Below are positions 21,128 through 35,500 of a DNA stretch of 64,000 nt, one piece after another. Made by a program: the position numbers and the translations under genes. Within the stretch, counting starts at the first letter, position 1, and each line of letters opens with the position of its first letter. This DNA comes from Ceriagrion tenellum (Eukaryota > Arthropoda > Insecta > Odonata > Coenagrionidae): the NCBI GenBank assembly GCA_963169105.1, contig OY720639.1, positions 55,471,848 through 55,535,847 on the forward strand, in the 5' to 3' direction. The notes below the pieces were generated by a model. It made no database searches. It had not been told where the DNA came from and was given only the letters and a program-made list of their open reading frames with translations.

Positions 21128-24100
21128 GTAAGTATAAGTCTATTAATCATGGCTGATCAAGTCACTTCCTACCTTCATTTTGTTTTTCTATGGAAGTCCA
21201 GGGCTCATCGTCCACCCAATTAAACAAAAAAGTTTTGGACATTGCACATCAAAAGAACCAAAAACTCATTAACATCAATGGTAGAGTCTCATTTAGAAAT
21301 TAAAAATACACTGTGTAACATTTGGTTTGAAATTCATTGCTCATATTTCCCAAGTATTTGACAGATATTGTTTAGTAAATCCTCAGCTTTAGCCAATAGT
21401 TCACTGCCTGTAAGTAGACACATGTCACTAGGGCATCTGTTGCATCTGTTGGTTGGTTATATGGAGAGTTGAATGACAGTTGAGGTCATTGGTACCAATA
21501 AGGCAAAATGGCCAGTTTGGTAGGGTTGAACTATTTGGGCGATTGAAGGAAAGTTGAGACAAAAAACAATCCTGTCATTGCTCCACCAATAACGAAAGGT
21601 GCCTAGGGGCACACAAATTAATGATCTACCTGACAGATGGAGTAATGCACTTGAAGGTCTCTCCACACTGCACCCTTTGTAGGGGTTTGGATTGTCATAA
21701 AAACATCTCTGCATAGGCAGTGATTTGAACCTCTGCCACTGGGTGGGAGGCCACTGCACCAACTTGGTCCCCTTGCCATAAAATGACATGCTTGAAGAAC
21801 CATGTGCTTGGTGTCTTCATATTAGTTTTTAAAAAATTCTAATTAATTATTTCCCTAATATGCCCTTGGGCATGAATTCCACTTTCACTCTTGTTCCAAG
21901 TAAAGTGACACCAGTTATACGATGATAAAACCTTCTCTTGTGTTTTTTTTGTATCTATTCAAAACATAAACCATACATAAACAAATAGATGGGCATTTCT
22001 CACAGTTACTGTCCTAAAAATGGTCTCCATTAATAAAAGTTAGTGATTTAACAATGGAAAAAATTTGAAGTATGGCGACCATGTTTTTCCTGTCATGAAT
22101 GTCATTGAAAAATAATGTTTATGCCAGTGCATGTCGTGGTCCCTTCACAGAGCAACCTCCCGCATAGTGGCAACTCTCAGGACTGTCCTTGGGTTGAGGA
22201 CCATCTCTCAGGTCTCCCCCACCCCCTTCCATCTCACAAAGTGTTTTACTGTCTCGTTGTGGCTTGAGTGGGGGTGGCTCTTTACGTGTCCCTGTCTGTA
22301 GTGGGCCAGTTGGGGGTGTGGGAAAGCAAAGTAGCCAAGTAACCAGCAAGCAGAGGAACCAGGCAATCTAAGAATGGTAGGTTAAGCCAGACAGTTCATC
22401 ATTCGTGTGGCTCATAATTGGTCAGGATTACACATTCTTTTTTGAAAGCTTCTTTTTTTATTACATTGCTCCTGAGTTTACCCCTTTCCCTGTCTAGGTT
22501 TTTTATCTAAACTTATTTCAATAGCTTTGTTTACTCCCGAGAGACTGTCAACCCAAACAATTAGCCATTATGGAACATAATCATGATCAGGCTTTCCCCA
22601 TTAATTAAGAGAGTATCCTTTGCTGCTGTAATGGGTACTGGGATCATCTGAAACCTTAGAAATGTTTAATTCTGGTGGCAACTCATTCTTACTTGAATGC
22701 CCTCCATATTATCTGAAGTCACCTCTGTTGAAGTATTAAATTAATTATCAAAATGGTAATTTAAATTAAGAATAGAGAAACAATTGAGTTGTCATGGAGG
22801 GCAAATTTGTTTGCTCAATACTTGGAATTCTAACTTAAAACAGACACCAACAAGATTTGTTAGTGATAAATCTCCTCTTATATTAATGTCTGTCTGTGAG
22901 TTGAGTTAATTGATTAAAATAATAAAACTCAATAATCTCTGTTCAGAATACCTTGTTAGCTGTTATTTCTTTCCTTTATTATCAAAATAATCCTTCCTTG
23001 ACCAGCCCAATGCAAACCTATTCTAGTATCTCTGACTGTGAAGTGTGCATATTTCCTCACTTTTTTGTCACCTTTCAAATGTATGTACTATATATTTTTT
23101 CATCCAAGTATTTTGTTACAGCAAAATATACATTTTATATGAACATCCATTCTCTTTGGAGTGAAAATAATTTGTGCATAATGATCAGAACATCCTAAAT
23201 TTATCACCTTCAAGAGCTATTTGACAGGAACATTAAGCTAAGTGTCAATGAGATTGATTTTAGATTAAAGAAACTAGGTTTTATTAAGTGTATAATAGGA
23301 AGGTCCTTGGATGAAAAAGTAAAAGAGAGATTATACTTTGCTCTGGTTAGGCAACACCTTGAATAAGCCACGAGAATTTGGGACCCTGGTCATAAAGATT
23401 TAATCAAAATAAATAAATAATATACAAAGGAAAGCAGCATGTTTCATTAAAAACTACTGCGAGCATACATATTGTGGCTCACAACTTTTAGAGGGATCAA
23501 GGTGGGAGCCCTTAGAGACTCAGAGGCTACATGCTAGGCTTAGGTTGCTTGAGAAATTCTGAACTGATGTTTTTCAGAGCGACACAGGTAATATTATTAT
23601 GACACCTCACTACATCTCCAGGTCTGACAAATGCGATAAAATAAGAGAGATACTCTGCCAAACAGATATAGGTACAAAATCTTGTTCTTTCTGCGCCCAA
23701 TAAACGATCACATTAAAAACTGAGCTCCACTAAATACACTCCCGTGATACATATCACCATTTCACCTCTCGAAAACTTGCCTACATCTTTACATGGCTGC
23801 TGACCTAACACCCCCTGAACCCTAAACACCCCCTAACACCCCTGCAAGCTGCCGCATGGTCTGCATGCCAATGCGGCGGCTCGCAGGGTATTACGTAGAT
23901 GTAGTTGATGTTACAGTCTCTCTAGTTGGGGAGCTAATTTGGGAGATCAGCCCATGAAAATATAATGTGTCACAGAGTTTGGTTGACGCATAGCTTTGGG
24001 AGCACATGTCAATAATAAAATCACCACAAATTCACATTTTGCCTTTTTTACCAACACGTAAACATATAGCTGCTCCAATCTCTCAAAAAAATCAACACTG

Positions 24101-27100
24101 CCAAAAGGGGGCCTGTAGAAACTGACAATTATTACATTTCTTATTTTCAGTACGGTTTTTTAACAAAACTGCAATTTCAAAACTGCATATTTCAATGTAC
24201 TTCTCTTTGGAAATTTCTCTGAAAACTGTGGTCTTAAAAGTGCATTTAATCTCCACAAAAATGCATTCATCACCATTTCTGTAGTCTGAGTGGCAGAAAT
24301 AGTCTGACAGTGTGTAGCCTTTGTAATAAAATGATTGTATTTCATTGTTTTTGCATCAGTGTTGGCTTAGAGAATTGAAATGTCCAAGTCACATAGTACA
24401 GTTTTCATTAATACCTCTTTGCTTTGAATGTACTGCATGCTTTCATGTAGAATCTTGCATTTAATGAGCTTCTATCCTGTTTTAGGTGTCCTAGTCACAT
24501 ATCTGTCAATTTAACCTCTTTTTGGAGCTTGTTAACACATGAGTCTGCATCTGCAATTGCAGAAGATCAGCATCTGTAGTGGTAGGAGATGTCACCGTTT
24601 GATTGTTCATCATATAATTTTTATTAAATCTGAATTTCTCAATTGCGGTTTTTTCTGGCCAGATGCTCACTTCATATAACTTATTTAGAAGGTTGGCATC
24701 AACAGAGATTTTAAATTGAGTCCAAATGTTTTTTCAGTTCATGTGACTAAGTGTCATGCACCAATCTCCTGTCATGAACAAAAGTTTTCCTTGGCCCTGC
24801 TTTAAAAGAACTTATCAATCTGCTTTGACAATGTTGCTTCAGACTCCTGTATTCTGTGAAACCCTCATTAGGGCAGTCATATTTGTCTATCTCTATGTAT
24901 TTACCAACTAGCCAACATTATGAATGTTAAAAGGTTAAAAAAAAATTACTGTAATCATAATGGACAAATGTTCATATGAATTTATATTGCTCTCAGTGAC
25001 ATAACCAATACTAGTACTTGTATACAAACTCCAGAATGATGATGAATCTGAAAAGCGTCAGCGGAGACTAAGCCTTATGATTGAGAGGCAAATAACTCAA
25101 TCTCCAAGAACTTCCTACAACCCTATTGCAGATTTGAATACTGTCCAACTGGCTGAGCATTATAAAAACTGCATGAAGCTCTCAACTCAAAATGTAAGAT
25201 TTAATTTTTGTATCAAAAATGTGGTTTCAATGATAAATGTTGTGGCACATCCATATAATGGTATTTTTTACAGAAAATAAATACTAAGAATGCATTTCAG
25301 TTGCAACTGATTGATTACATGGCAATGATGTTGAAGAAGAAAGAGCCTCAGATGGATAACTTTCAGGTAGGCACCATGGCCAAGACTTGTCTTGTGAATA
25401 AATATAAACTTTTTATGAAGCTTTTATTCATTCATTATTTTAAACTGCTTGTTCTCCGGGATTATTATTTTTGAATTTCATGGTAGTTGTTTAATGTGAA
25501 ATTTTTACAACTGGACGATACAGTCTCTTTTTATTTTACTTAGACACATATTTGCAGAAAACTCGTCAATACAAAATGTATTTAGAGAACATATACTTGG
25601 GATGTCCAGTAAAACAGGACCTCAAACTACTCTCAAAATTGTAAAATATAAGAAACATTAAAATTATTTGGTGACCCAAGCAATTTAGGCAGTGTAGACA
25701 ATATTCATTAATGTCTGTAATCTTAAGACTTAACTTTAGAGGGTAACCATTGGATTAAATTATAATTTTGGTGGTGGTTACCGGTAAACGTAGACAATAT
25801 CGTACTTAATATTTAAGACTTGACGCTATGTTTAAAGTCTTCAAAATGTTAGCGCACAGTACTTTTAGAATAAAGAATATGCAGAAATAACGCAAATGGG
25901 CAAACACACTGTGATAAAGCAAATGAGACAGGAAAACAGTACACATCTGAATATTCTGAAACTTTTCTGAATGTTTAGACTTATTCTTCCCGTGCGTTGC
26001 AGGAGCATGCGTCGAACGTGGAGTTTCCGTAACACATGCAGATAGTTTTCAAGCTAGAATTAGTTTGCCACAGGAAGCTTCATGCAAACTTGCCACGACA
26101 ACTTTGTCGTGACAAGCCTATGACAACCCTATGACAAGTTTGCATGCTATCTGGGTAATTACTAGAAGCATGATCAAGTGTATGGAATTTGTTGGAAAAA
26201 TGGAAGTTTTAAATGTAAGATATGGACCAGCGAACATCCAAATGATTTGGTTAATTAATAATAATGATAAGGGATATGGCTCTCATTAATACAGGGAGTT
26301 AGAGTATTTGGTTTGAATGTATAAATTTTTTTAAATGGGTAGAGTGGTACGGGAATAAAGATTTAATTATCATATATAGAGGGCACAAATTAAGCCATAA
26401 TAACAAATCTAATAGACACTGCAGCAGAATGTTGAATACTCCACTGTTGTGAATAATACTCTACTATAATTCTGATAGAACTAGTTACGGAACACTAGGA
26501 AATCAATACCAATACATGTCTTTCATCAAGGTTGAATTCTGATGTCGGCCCTACGTCGGCCCAACATCGGCATAAGTCGGCTGTAGTGCGGGTACGGAAT
26601 GCTGTAAACCGATGTCGGCCCAATGTCGGTCCGATGTCGTATATGTCGGCCGACATTGCCGACATGAAAACGATGTCGGGCCGACGTGTGATGCTACTGG
26701 GGTTGTTGAATGGAAAACAAACACCAAAAAAAATTTTTTGGCAGTCCTAAAATATTTGTTTCATTCAAGTTGTTTTAGTGTATAATCATAATAATATTAA
26801 AGTTGTATTGAAGTTGAAATTTTCTTGGTGTTGGCTCTCCATTTGACATCACATATTCCCTCAGAGGGGGAGATCATTTTATTTGGGTCTTATTCTTGCT
26901 ACATTCTTAAGCCTATATTCAATACAGTAACAATCTTAAACTAATTTACAGGTGGTCAGCTGTACACTGGATGCCAGTGCAAAAATTTATGCCTGCAGAG
27001 TTGATAATGTCTACAATGATGCATATAGGTTAGCTGCAGGTATTTTTGGAGCTCGCAAGACCAACAAAAATGATGAAAGTATTCCTTGTTCAATGGAAGA

Positions 27101-29387
27101 AGAAAATAGATTGACCAAAAAAGGATCTGGAAAGAATTCAAAGGTTTACTCCCTTAAACTTGGCCAATCATTCAGATTAAATTTACGTGTACTATAGTGC
27201 AAAATAGTCACTCAACCAGACTGGGATAATCTGCACCTCTCCATAATGTGGAGAGGCTTTCAGCCTGTAGTGCATGTCATTTACGAACATGTCTTTAGCT
27301 GGTATTGTTACTACATCAAACAAAATTATATCCTGAACAAACTTCTTCTGGTTGATGTGGTTAATTTGCGTAGTACCTTGAAACAGATTTTCTTCTTTAT
27401 TTTATTTAGAAGTCAATAAACCCTGGTGTGGGATGCGAATGTGGGAACATAATATATGCAAAACCACCTGGAATGCTAATTCACATTGCACACACCAGCG
27501 AGGATAGCATTGATTGGTTGCTGAATGAGACTGTATACTTAGTTAAATTTGTGGCTTATGGGGGATAACTTAAACCTCCCATTAACAAAAGTATGCCACA
27601 TATTCTGGTTGTTGTTGCTTCGGCAAAATGTCGTACAACTACACCATTACACTATTCACTAATATATTATATGACAACTTAAGTTCATTCATTCTTTCAG
27701 GGGATCATCTTACCACTATTGAGTACCTAAACTTGGCTGCGGTGGGCGGTTGATCCTAAGATGTGGATGTTAACTGTGAAATAAGAGCTTACTCAATGCA
27801 TAAGGGTTGTTTTACAAGATGTGGTGGTGTTTAGAGGGTAATGGGGGCCATCCTTGGGTTAGATGGCTCATCAATGTTAAGAAAACCCATGATGCTGTGA
27901 TTTTGCAAATGAATGCCACCTAGCAATAGGCTGCTAGAAACTTTAAGGAGGGGGCAGTAGTCCTCCTTCACATGAGTAAGGTGGAGACTGAGTGGGTTGG
28001 TACAGTGACACTTATTACAATATAGGCACTATTAGGAACGTGCATAAACAGCTGTAGTACTGTGAGGTGAAAGACAATGAAAAACCTCTAATTATCCCAA
28101 GGAGAAGAAGCTCTGTAACTTCTTTTTCTTATGTGTTTAATAATAAATGACATGATAGATTTCTTTCAAGTAAAATATGCCAGAGATAAAATAGGTAGTA
28201 CTCCATTTACATCTCCAGGAAAGGACTACTTGAAAGGATTCATCAGTGAAGAAAAAAATTTGCATTTTTTGGGCAGGTACCCAGACTTTTTATATCACTG
28301 AACCATTTTATTGACCCTAGTGACAACTATACTCGTTTTGAGTTATATTTGTGTTCATTATGTTATAAAATGGTAAACACTTTTCGTGTTCATTTTCTTT
28401 GAATCATGTGAAATTAAGGTTTTTTCACCAGTCAATATAAGAAAAGTTATTCTTTTCACACAACTTTACCAAAAGTGTGAGTCCAAGGAGAAAATTAATA
28501 ACCATTAGCAATTAAGTGAATTAAATGAAATAGTTGTGAAGCTGAGTCTGGATTTGCACTCCAGCTGCCATGGGCACTGTGATGTGGCCATTGTGTGTAT
28601 ACATTTCTGACTCACAGTAGTCAGCTGACTGTCACATTTGAATCTCATGGTTTAATGATCAAAGTTTTTTAATAAAGTTCATGCAAGTGCTATCATTCAT
28701 AGGAAAAAGAATCAATAAGTAATTATGATGACTGCAAATATGCTATAAGAGAAGTGAAAGTTAAATATAATATTTTTAATGAAAGTTAATTTTGAAAATT
28801 TCTAATAATAATTGGACACATTGCATGATATTCCTAATTCCTGATTTTCTTATCTAAGTCTCCACTTGATAGTTTCTTTGATGAAGTGAGAAACCAATTA
28901 CCTACATGACCGAGATAAGGTCAGTGTGGGAGTATATGTCCCTACTCTTATCAGATTCTTTGCATTTTACTTTTATGCATGAATGAATGTTCCTGAAGAC
29001 AAACCCTGTGAATAATTTGGATTTTGCTAATCCTGGATTACCCCATACTCTTTAATGACTGGATTAGTGAGTCTACTACACTAGTTTTAAAAGTTTTCAT
29101 AGGAAAATGTAAAACTGTTATGGACAATGTCACCGATTAAGATTATACTCTTGGGAAATGTTTATGTAAATATATGTAAGATGATATTGAAATTGTGGTT
29201 GAAAGATATAAATCGTGGCTGCACAAGCCCATTGATGAATACCAACCCAAAGCCTATATATAGGACTATACTTGCATCACATTCTGCAAATTCAGTGATA
29301 TAAGCATTTGATGATATGAGCAAAGAGATTTGGTTTTAATTAAATTTTGGATAAGACCCATCCCTTAAGTAAAAGATATTAAAATAC

Positions 29388-29427
<40 letters not shown>

Positions 29428-29479
29428 TAAAATATAAAATACTACTATATATATATATAAAAATAAAAATATAAAATAC

Positions 29480-29550
<71 letters not shown>

Positions 29551-32500
29551 AAACTACTATAGTGATTTTATAAATAAAAAATACTGCAAAATTAAAAGCT
29601 GTATTGTAATGGTGTAGCATTATTAGAACACCCTATGTGGGATTTTATGGCCTTGAAAGGGTTAACAAATTCTATTTCTTATACCTCCAGAGTTTGTGCT
29701 GCATCTGCTAAAGAGGATTTTTACTTCTTCTTCTAAGATTTTTACTTCTTATTGGATAAATATTGTTTCATCCTTTAACTCAAAAGATAAAGCTTTTCTG
29801 GCATGCAAATGAAGTTAGCTTAATGTTATTTTTAATTTCAGAAAAGGCAGAGTGCCATGATTGAAAAGAATCCTGACAGGATAAATTTGAAGGAAAGAGA
29901 GTTGAGGGATAAAGGGGATCCCTATTTCAGGCGGATGGCAACAAAGTTTGATGAAGGCCAGAGTGGAGGGTGCCACCTCTTGAATAGCCTTCGTTTCCTT
30001 GATGATTCTCAAGAATATATTTTGGCATCTGATGTTTGTTGGTGGCGTGAGGTTCATCCACTTGTACAAAATCCTTCAACATCTCTGGACATTCCTTCTC
30101 CTAATATCGATGGTAATTTATTACTCAAATCAAATAATACAATGGTAGGAAGTACATTTTTGCCTTAAAACTATTTTCCAGTCATGAATTATACTGGTAT
30201 TGGTACTGGCATATGAATCTTTGGTTCAATGAGGGTTAAGTTGAAATTTGAATGGCAAAGGTATCTGAGGTGATAAATAGTACTACGTTATGCAGTGAAT
30301 CCTTTATTAAGTGATCAAAAAGGGTTGGTTGTTTGGCAGGGGTTCAGTTTCTAGGAGAATTATGCTAATAAATGGGTTGCTGATCTGAAAAATTGTAAAA
30401 AAAACTCGTAAAGTGACAGGTTTGTTCAAACCTATATAGATGGCGTTTATATCCTCAAAATTTAGTTTTTCCTGGGAAATTTCAATGCATATCAATTTGA
30501 TTTGTACCTACAGTGAAACCTGAATTAAGTGATCACTGATGATTCCGCTGAAAAATGGTCATTGAGAGGGATGGTCACTTGATAGAAGTGGTTTTAAGAG
30601 GGGTTTCACTGTAATATCTGTAAATGCGAGCTCCATATGTGATGCAATGTTGATATTTGCTCACAAGAAGGGATGATTTACTTGCCGTAATCAGCAAATT
30701 AGTGCCCTGTTATAATGAATTAGTGAGACAATATGTGGAGATCAGATCCTAATGCCTGAGAAAATGAAGTAACTGCCAGTGGTGCGTGGAATTAATTCGC
30801 CTGAGGGTAAGTTCTCATTATCAGAATTTTATGCACCCAGCAGAAAATTCAGACATCCTTGTTAAAAACTAAAATACTGATGCCAAGAATAGCATTTGAT
30901 TTAATAATTAACTCAAAATCTTAAAATATCTTGAATCACATTCTGTTTGTTAAATGCTTGAATATTTTTTAATTTATTGAAATATTTAACAATAAGAGAA
31001 ACTGTCCTTAAGATTTCCCCTTCAAGTATTGTGCGTAAGAACTATTGAATGTTGTTCATGAAGCATAGTGAAATGATAAACATCTGTGTGGGATGTGATA
31101 TTGTGATCCAACATATGCCTATCTATATACTCAGTGGACAGCTGGAGCAGACTGTGAGGTAGCTATGAAAATGAGAAAATCCATGAATATACTTGAATCG
31201 CATGACTCATGCACTCATATATGTTGAATGAAGTAGAGCTAGGTAAAGTAAGGTCACCACCCTGGGTTCGAGCTGCAATTGGTTTGGTATGCCATTCCCT
31301 AGTTTGTCATGAAAAATATCAAATACTAAGGAATTAAACAATAAAATTTGCTGACAAATTCATTGTAATCATTATCACGTCTCATATCAGTTAATTTTTT
31401 TACTGTGGCACATTTTAAGTGTGTGCTCTTAGAAACATATTGATTATCATAAACATTCAGAATAAATACTTTTGAAATTCAAGCTGCTCAAACCACATGC
31501 AGATCGTTTATAAAGTTAAATGAAGAAAATGTGAGATAATATTAACATTGTTATGAATCAAACCACTAGAAATCATGGTAACTTTTGCAAGGTCACTTGT
31601 GGATGTTCACTCAAATGTGAGCATTATAATTGTATTAAACAATTAGCATATAGATTCATGAATCATGTTTCATATCTTTTTTCTTTAACCCAAATATTTG
31701 GAAGTTTAATTCTCTTTTAGCTAATATTTCCATAGCTGTTGAATCCATGGGTATATTGCCTATGGTGATCTTTGTTGAAGTCTAAAATAGTTTCTCAGAG
31801 TCTGTTCATTGTACAATTCTGTAGAATGAGTTATATCATCTCAACCTGTTTCCTTAAGCCTCTTGCCGATGTGTTGAGATATCTGATTGTATGCTATCAC
31901 AGCCTGGAGTAAATATTTCATTTCATGGCAATATCTTGAACCACGAGTACACTTCCCATCTCTCATCATCGATCAATCTATTTTCCTCCATCGCTACAGA
32001 CTGTCATGCTGTCAAAACTGTGGTTGCAACAGCCAATGCTTCAGATGGTAATGAAGATGATGATACTTTCCTCAATCTATATGATGATGATGGTAGTATT
32101 AATTGTCTCGTCTCACAATAACTATAGATGCTATCATTTACCCAGTACTTTTCATTGACAAGCTGGCTCCCTCAGTAGAAGTCACTCGTCATTAGAAACA
32201 AATTGATTTGCACACACAAAAACACAGCACTAGGAAAACACCTGAGCAAAAGCACAACTCATCGACCTAGAAAGATTTCCAGCTCTCTTAGTTCATCGCA
32301 GGATACAGAAGAGGTGGTCAAAATGAAATGCAGACACAGTCATGCATATCATGCTTCTTTAAATGATGCAGGCTGTCTTGGAATTAAAATTCTGGAGATA
32401 ACTTCAAATGTGTGCATGCATTTCATTCCTGCACTGGTTGACATTTGGAAAGCCTCAAACTCTGGTGGATGTTTTCATGCTGAAAAAAATATTACAGTCC

Positions 32501-35500
32501 AAGTTTTGTAGGCTTTCTTGTCTCCCAGCTACAGCCATAACATGGAGCCACATATTTATTGTCTCTGAACTCTCAGAGGGGACTGTGAAACCATTGCTAA
32601 CATAGGAATGAAGCTCGTAACACCATTATGGTTGATGGGTGCCAGACTCACAGGTTAGCAAACCAAGTCTATTTTTACAACAGAAAGGAATTAAATGAAC
32701 CTAATATTACACCCAGTAAACTGAAAATGATTTATAACTCAGCCACTGGAGATATAGTTAATAATGTGGACAAAATAAAAAATATGGCCTTTAAAAATCT
32801 TTCTAGGTATTAACCCTTTGAGTGCGGCATGACTTTATAGCAATTCATGGTTGTTTTTGTTGGTGTTGATGACGTGATATTGCGTTAAGGGTACCGTGAG
32901 TGCTCCAGCTTTCACAAGGGAACTTTCAGTAGGCCCCCTAGTGAAAGCTGGAACACTCACGGTACCCATAGCATGATAATACATCATCAGTATCAGCATA
33001 AAAATACCATGACGTGGTATCACATCATGCCACACTAAAGGGTTAAACAACCAGATGACCATACTTGAGGTTTGAAAGTCATTGAAAATATATTTACTCC
33101 TAAACATATCAGGGCTCAATCATTCTGAAAAGTACATATTTTTGAGAGCTCAAATTCAATTTTAATTAATCTTTTTATTAGCCATCAGCTCAGCTGAAAT
33201 TTGTCCAGCGTTTTCCTCTTTCACGTTCATTGGATGGAAGCCTGAATTGGATGTTGATGGTGTATGCAACAGCAAATCAGATGATTTTGGCACAATTCAA
33301 GCTTTGGAGAGAGATGCGGAGCATGCCTTTGATATGGATGCTGTTCCCGAAGATGTTCCAATGGATGGAAATGAAGATCAAAGTGAAGGTAGGTCTTATT
33401 AGACAAGGAAAAAGGTTATGCGCTAACCAAAATTTAATATTTTGTTTGAAAAAATGATAGTTAGTGAAATTAAAATTTCTCTTGTATGTTAATGAGTCTG
33501 GCATATTTAAATGTTGTAATAAATATCCTGTAAATGTATAGATTCAATCTGAAACACATCTATGGTCAATAGGTATAAATTGATTCTAATGGCTTATAAT
33601 TTGTTTGGCTCTCAGGTTTCTGCAACATCTCTAAATATGAAGCTTAGTGTAACCTTTCTCTGGTAACAATCCTGAAATAATCTTCTCCCTCCTTTCTTTA
33701 AATTATTCCTTACACTGCCCAAAGAGATTTACTGTATCTCTTTGAGAAAGGATTGTTTAACAATTATAGTAGTAGATACCTTCAGATACATATAAAATGC
33801 TTAATTATCCAGCATATCGAAAAGTGTACGTAAATTTGGCTTTGACTAATCCTCAATTAGGTATTTGGTACTCTGACTTTTTTCTAGCTATTTTTTTTGT
33901 TTTCATTGATAATAAACAACTTTTCCTGTATACCACTTCTAGTAGAAAGTTAAAGTTTTTAACCTGAAGTGACTAATATTTTTTTATGGCTTTTCCTTGA
34001 AATTATTTGCCACGTTTCAGGGTCGCTACTTAGAGGACTAGATGTCACTGATGACCTGGAGGTGGTGGAAAAGTTGGCCTGTAATGATAAAAGGAAGAGG
34101 TCCTCCTGGGAATATGTCTCACTAAGAAAATCACTGTCCCTCGAGCCACAGGAATACTCATATTTCAACAAAGCTGCTCAAGTGGGATGGTCTGGGCCAA
34201 TCCACTGGAGGGTGAAACCTATTTTGAGAAGTATGTATGCACACTGTATCCTTTAAAAGTTAATACTATAAATTCCATGAGCGGTACCACATTAAAATTC
34301 CTCAAAGACAATATTTATAGGTTTTTAGTTTAATTTGTTTCATTTTTCTATTGGCATCATAGCCATGTATTGCATATAGCAATAGCATAGCATGCATTGG
34401 CATATAGCTTGTCATGTATTGCATAGACATTGATGTTATGTGACTCTACATCTATGTGCTTGACTCTAGCTCTGTGTAACTTTGATCCACCTAAGTCTGG
34501 GATTTAATGCACACACCATCTGAACTCAAAACACGTTGCCATGTATGAATTCCCACCACTTTCACTAATCACTGTTATTCCATTTCTTACATTAGCTTTT
34601 ATGTCTTTTTCCTAAATAATTTTAATAAGTACATACTTTATTTAGAATGTGATTTGCCTTTAAGTGAAACATCTGTATGGACTTGATTTATTTTGAATCA
34701 AATCATATCCATGTAAATTTTGAAATCCATGAAATTAATTAAAACACTCTTAATGTGTATATTCTTTATGAGACCATACACTTACATTCAACAGAAAAGT
34801 GCTTGATTAGTTCACTCCCGGCATTATTTTTGGTAAAATAACTTGGGGCCTGTTTCTTAGTCTACAAGTCTACAAGTTACAAGTCAAAAGTCTAAGTCAG
34901 AAAGCAGATGTGTAAATCAGATATGCCGAACGGAAGACTTATAACTAGTCCAAAAAATCCTTGCAATATTTCCTATCCAGAAGTCAGTGCCACATTTTTT
35001 GGTGATGGTAAGTGATTGGATATATGCTGAAACATATGTTTAACTTGGTGACTTAATGAAATAACTGCCGGGTCTTTCTTTGACCAGTTTATTACTCCAA
35101 CAGCGTAATGGTTGGGTACAAGTGTATATATATGTACACAGAAAAACAAAGGAATGACGAAAAGCATATTACAACACTCCGCTTTATTTTAATTTTAGTT
35201 AGATTTTGACAATAAAGAAAAAAAAATAAATTAAAATGCATTGAGTAAATTCCTAAACTTTAAAAAGGCTGGTTTTGGAACTCCTTTGGTTAGAATATCA
35301 GCCTTCTTATCCTTACTGGGAACATAACAAATTCTAACAATTTCTCTCAATACAAGATCTCTTACAAAGTGATACTTTACATCAATACACTTAAAACGTT
35401 TCTGCTTCCATCGAGTTACAGATTTTTTACAGGGTTGATTATCTTCATATATATTTACAGGATAAGGAACATCAATCTGAAAATCCTCTAGCAGAGAACA

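Noticed and set aside
29390..29620. 76-codon poly-Ile/Tyr frame
   Set aside because: It is simply the translation of a TA microsatellite.
31891..32813. Additional NCAPH exons or a nested gene in intron 5
   Set aside because: Exons 5 and 6 join in phase without it, and the short frames match no known family and are broken by stops.
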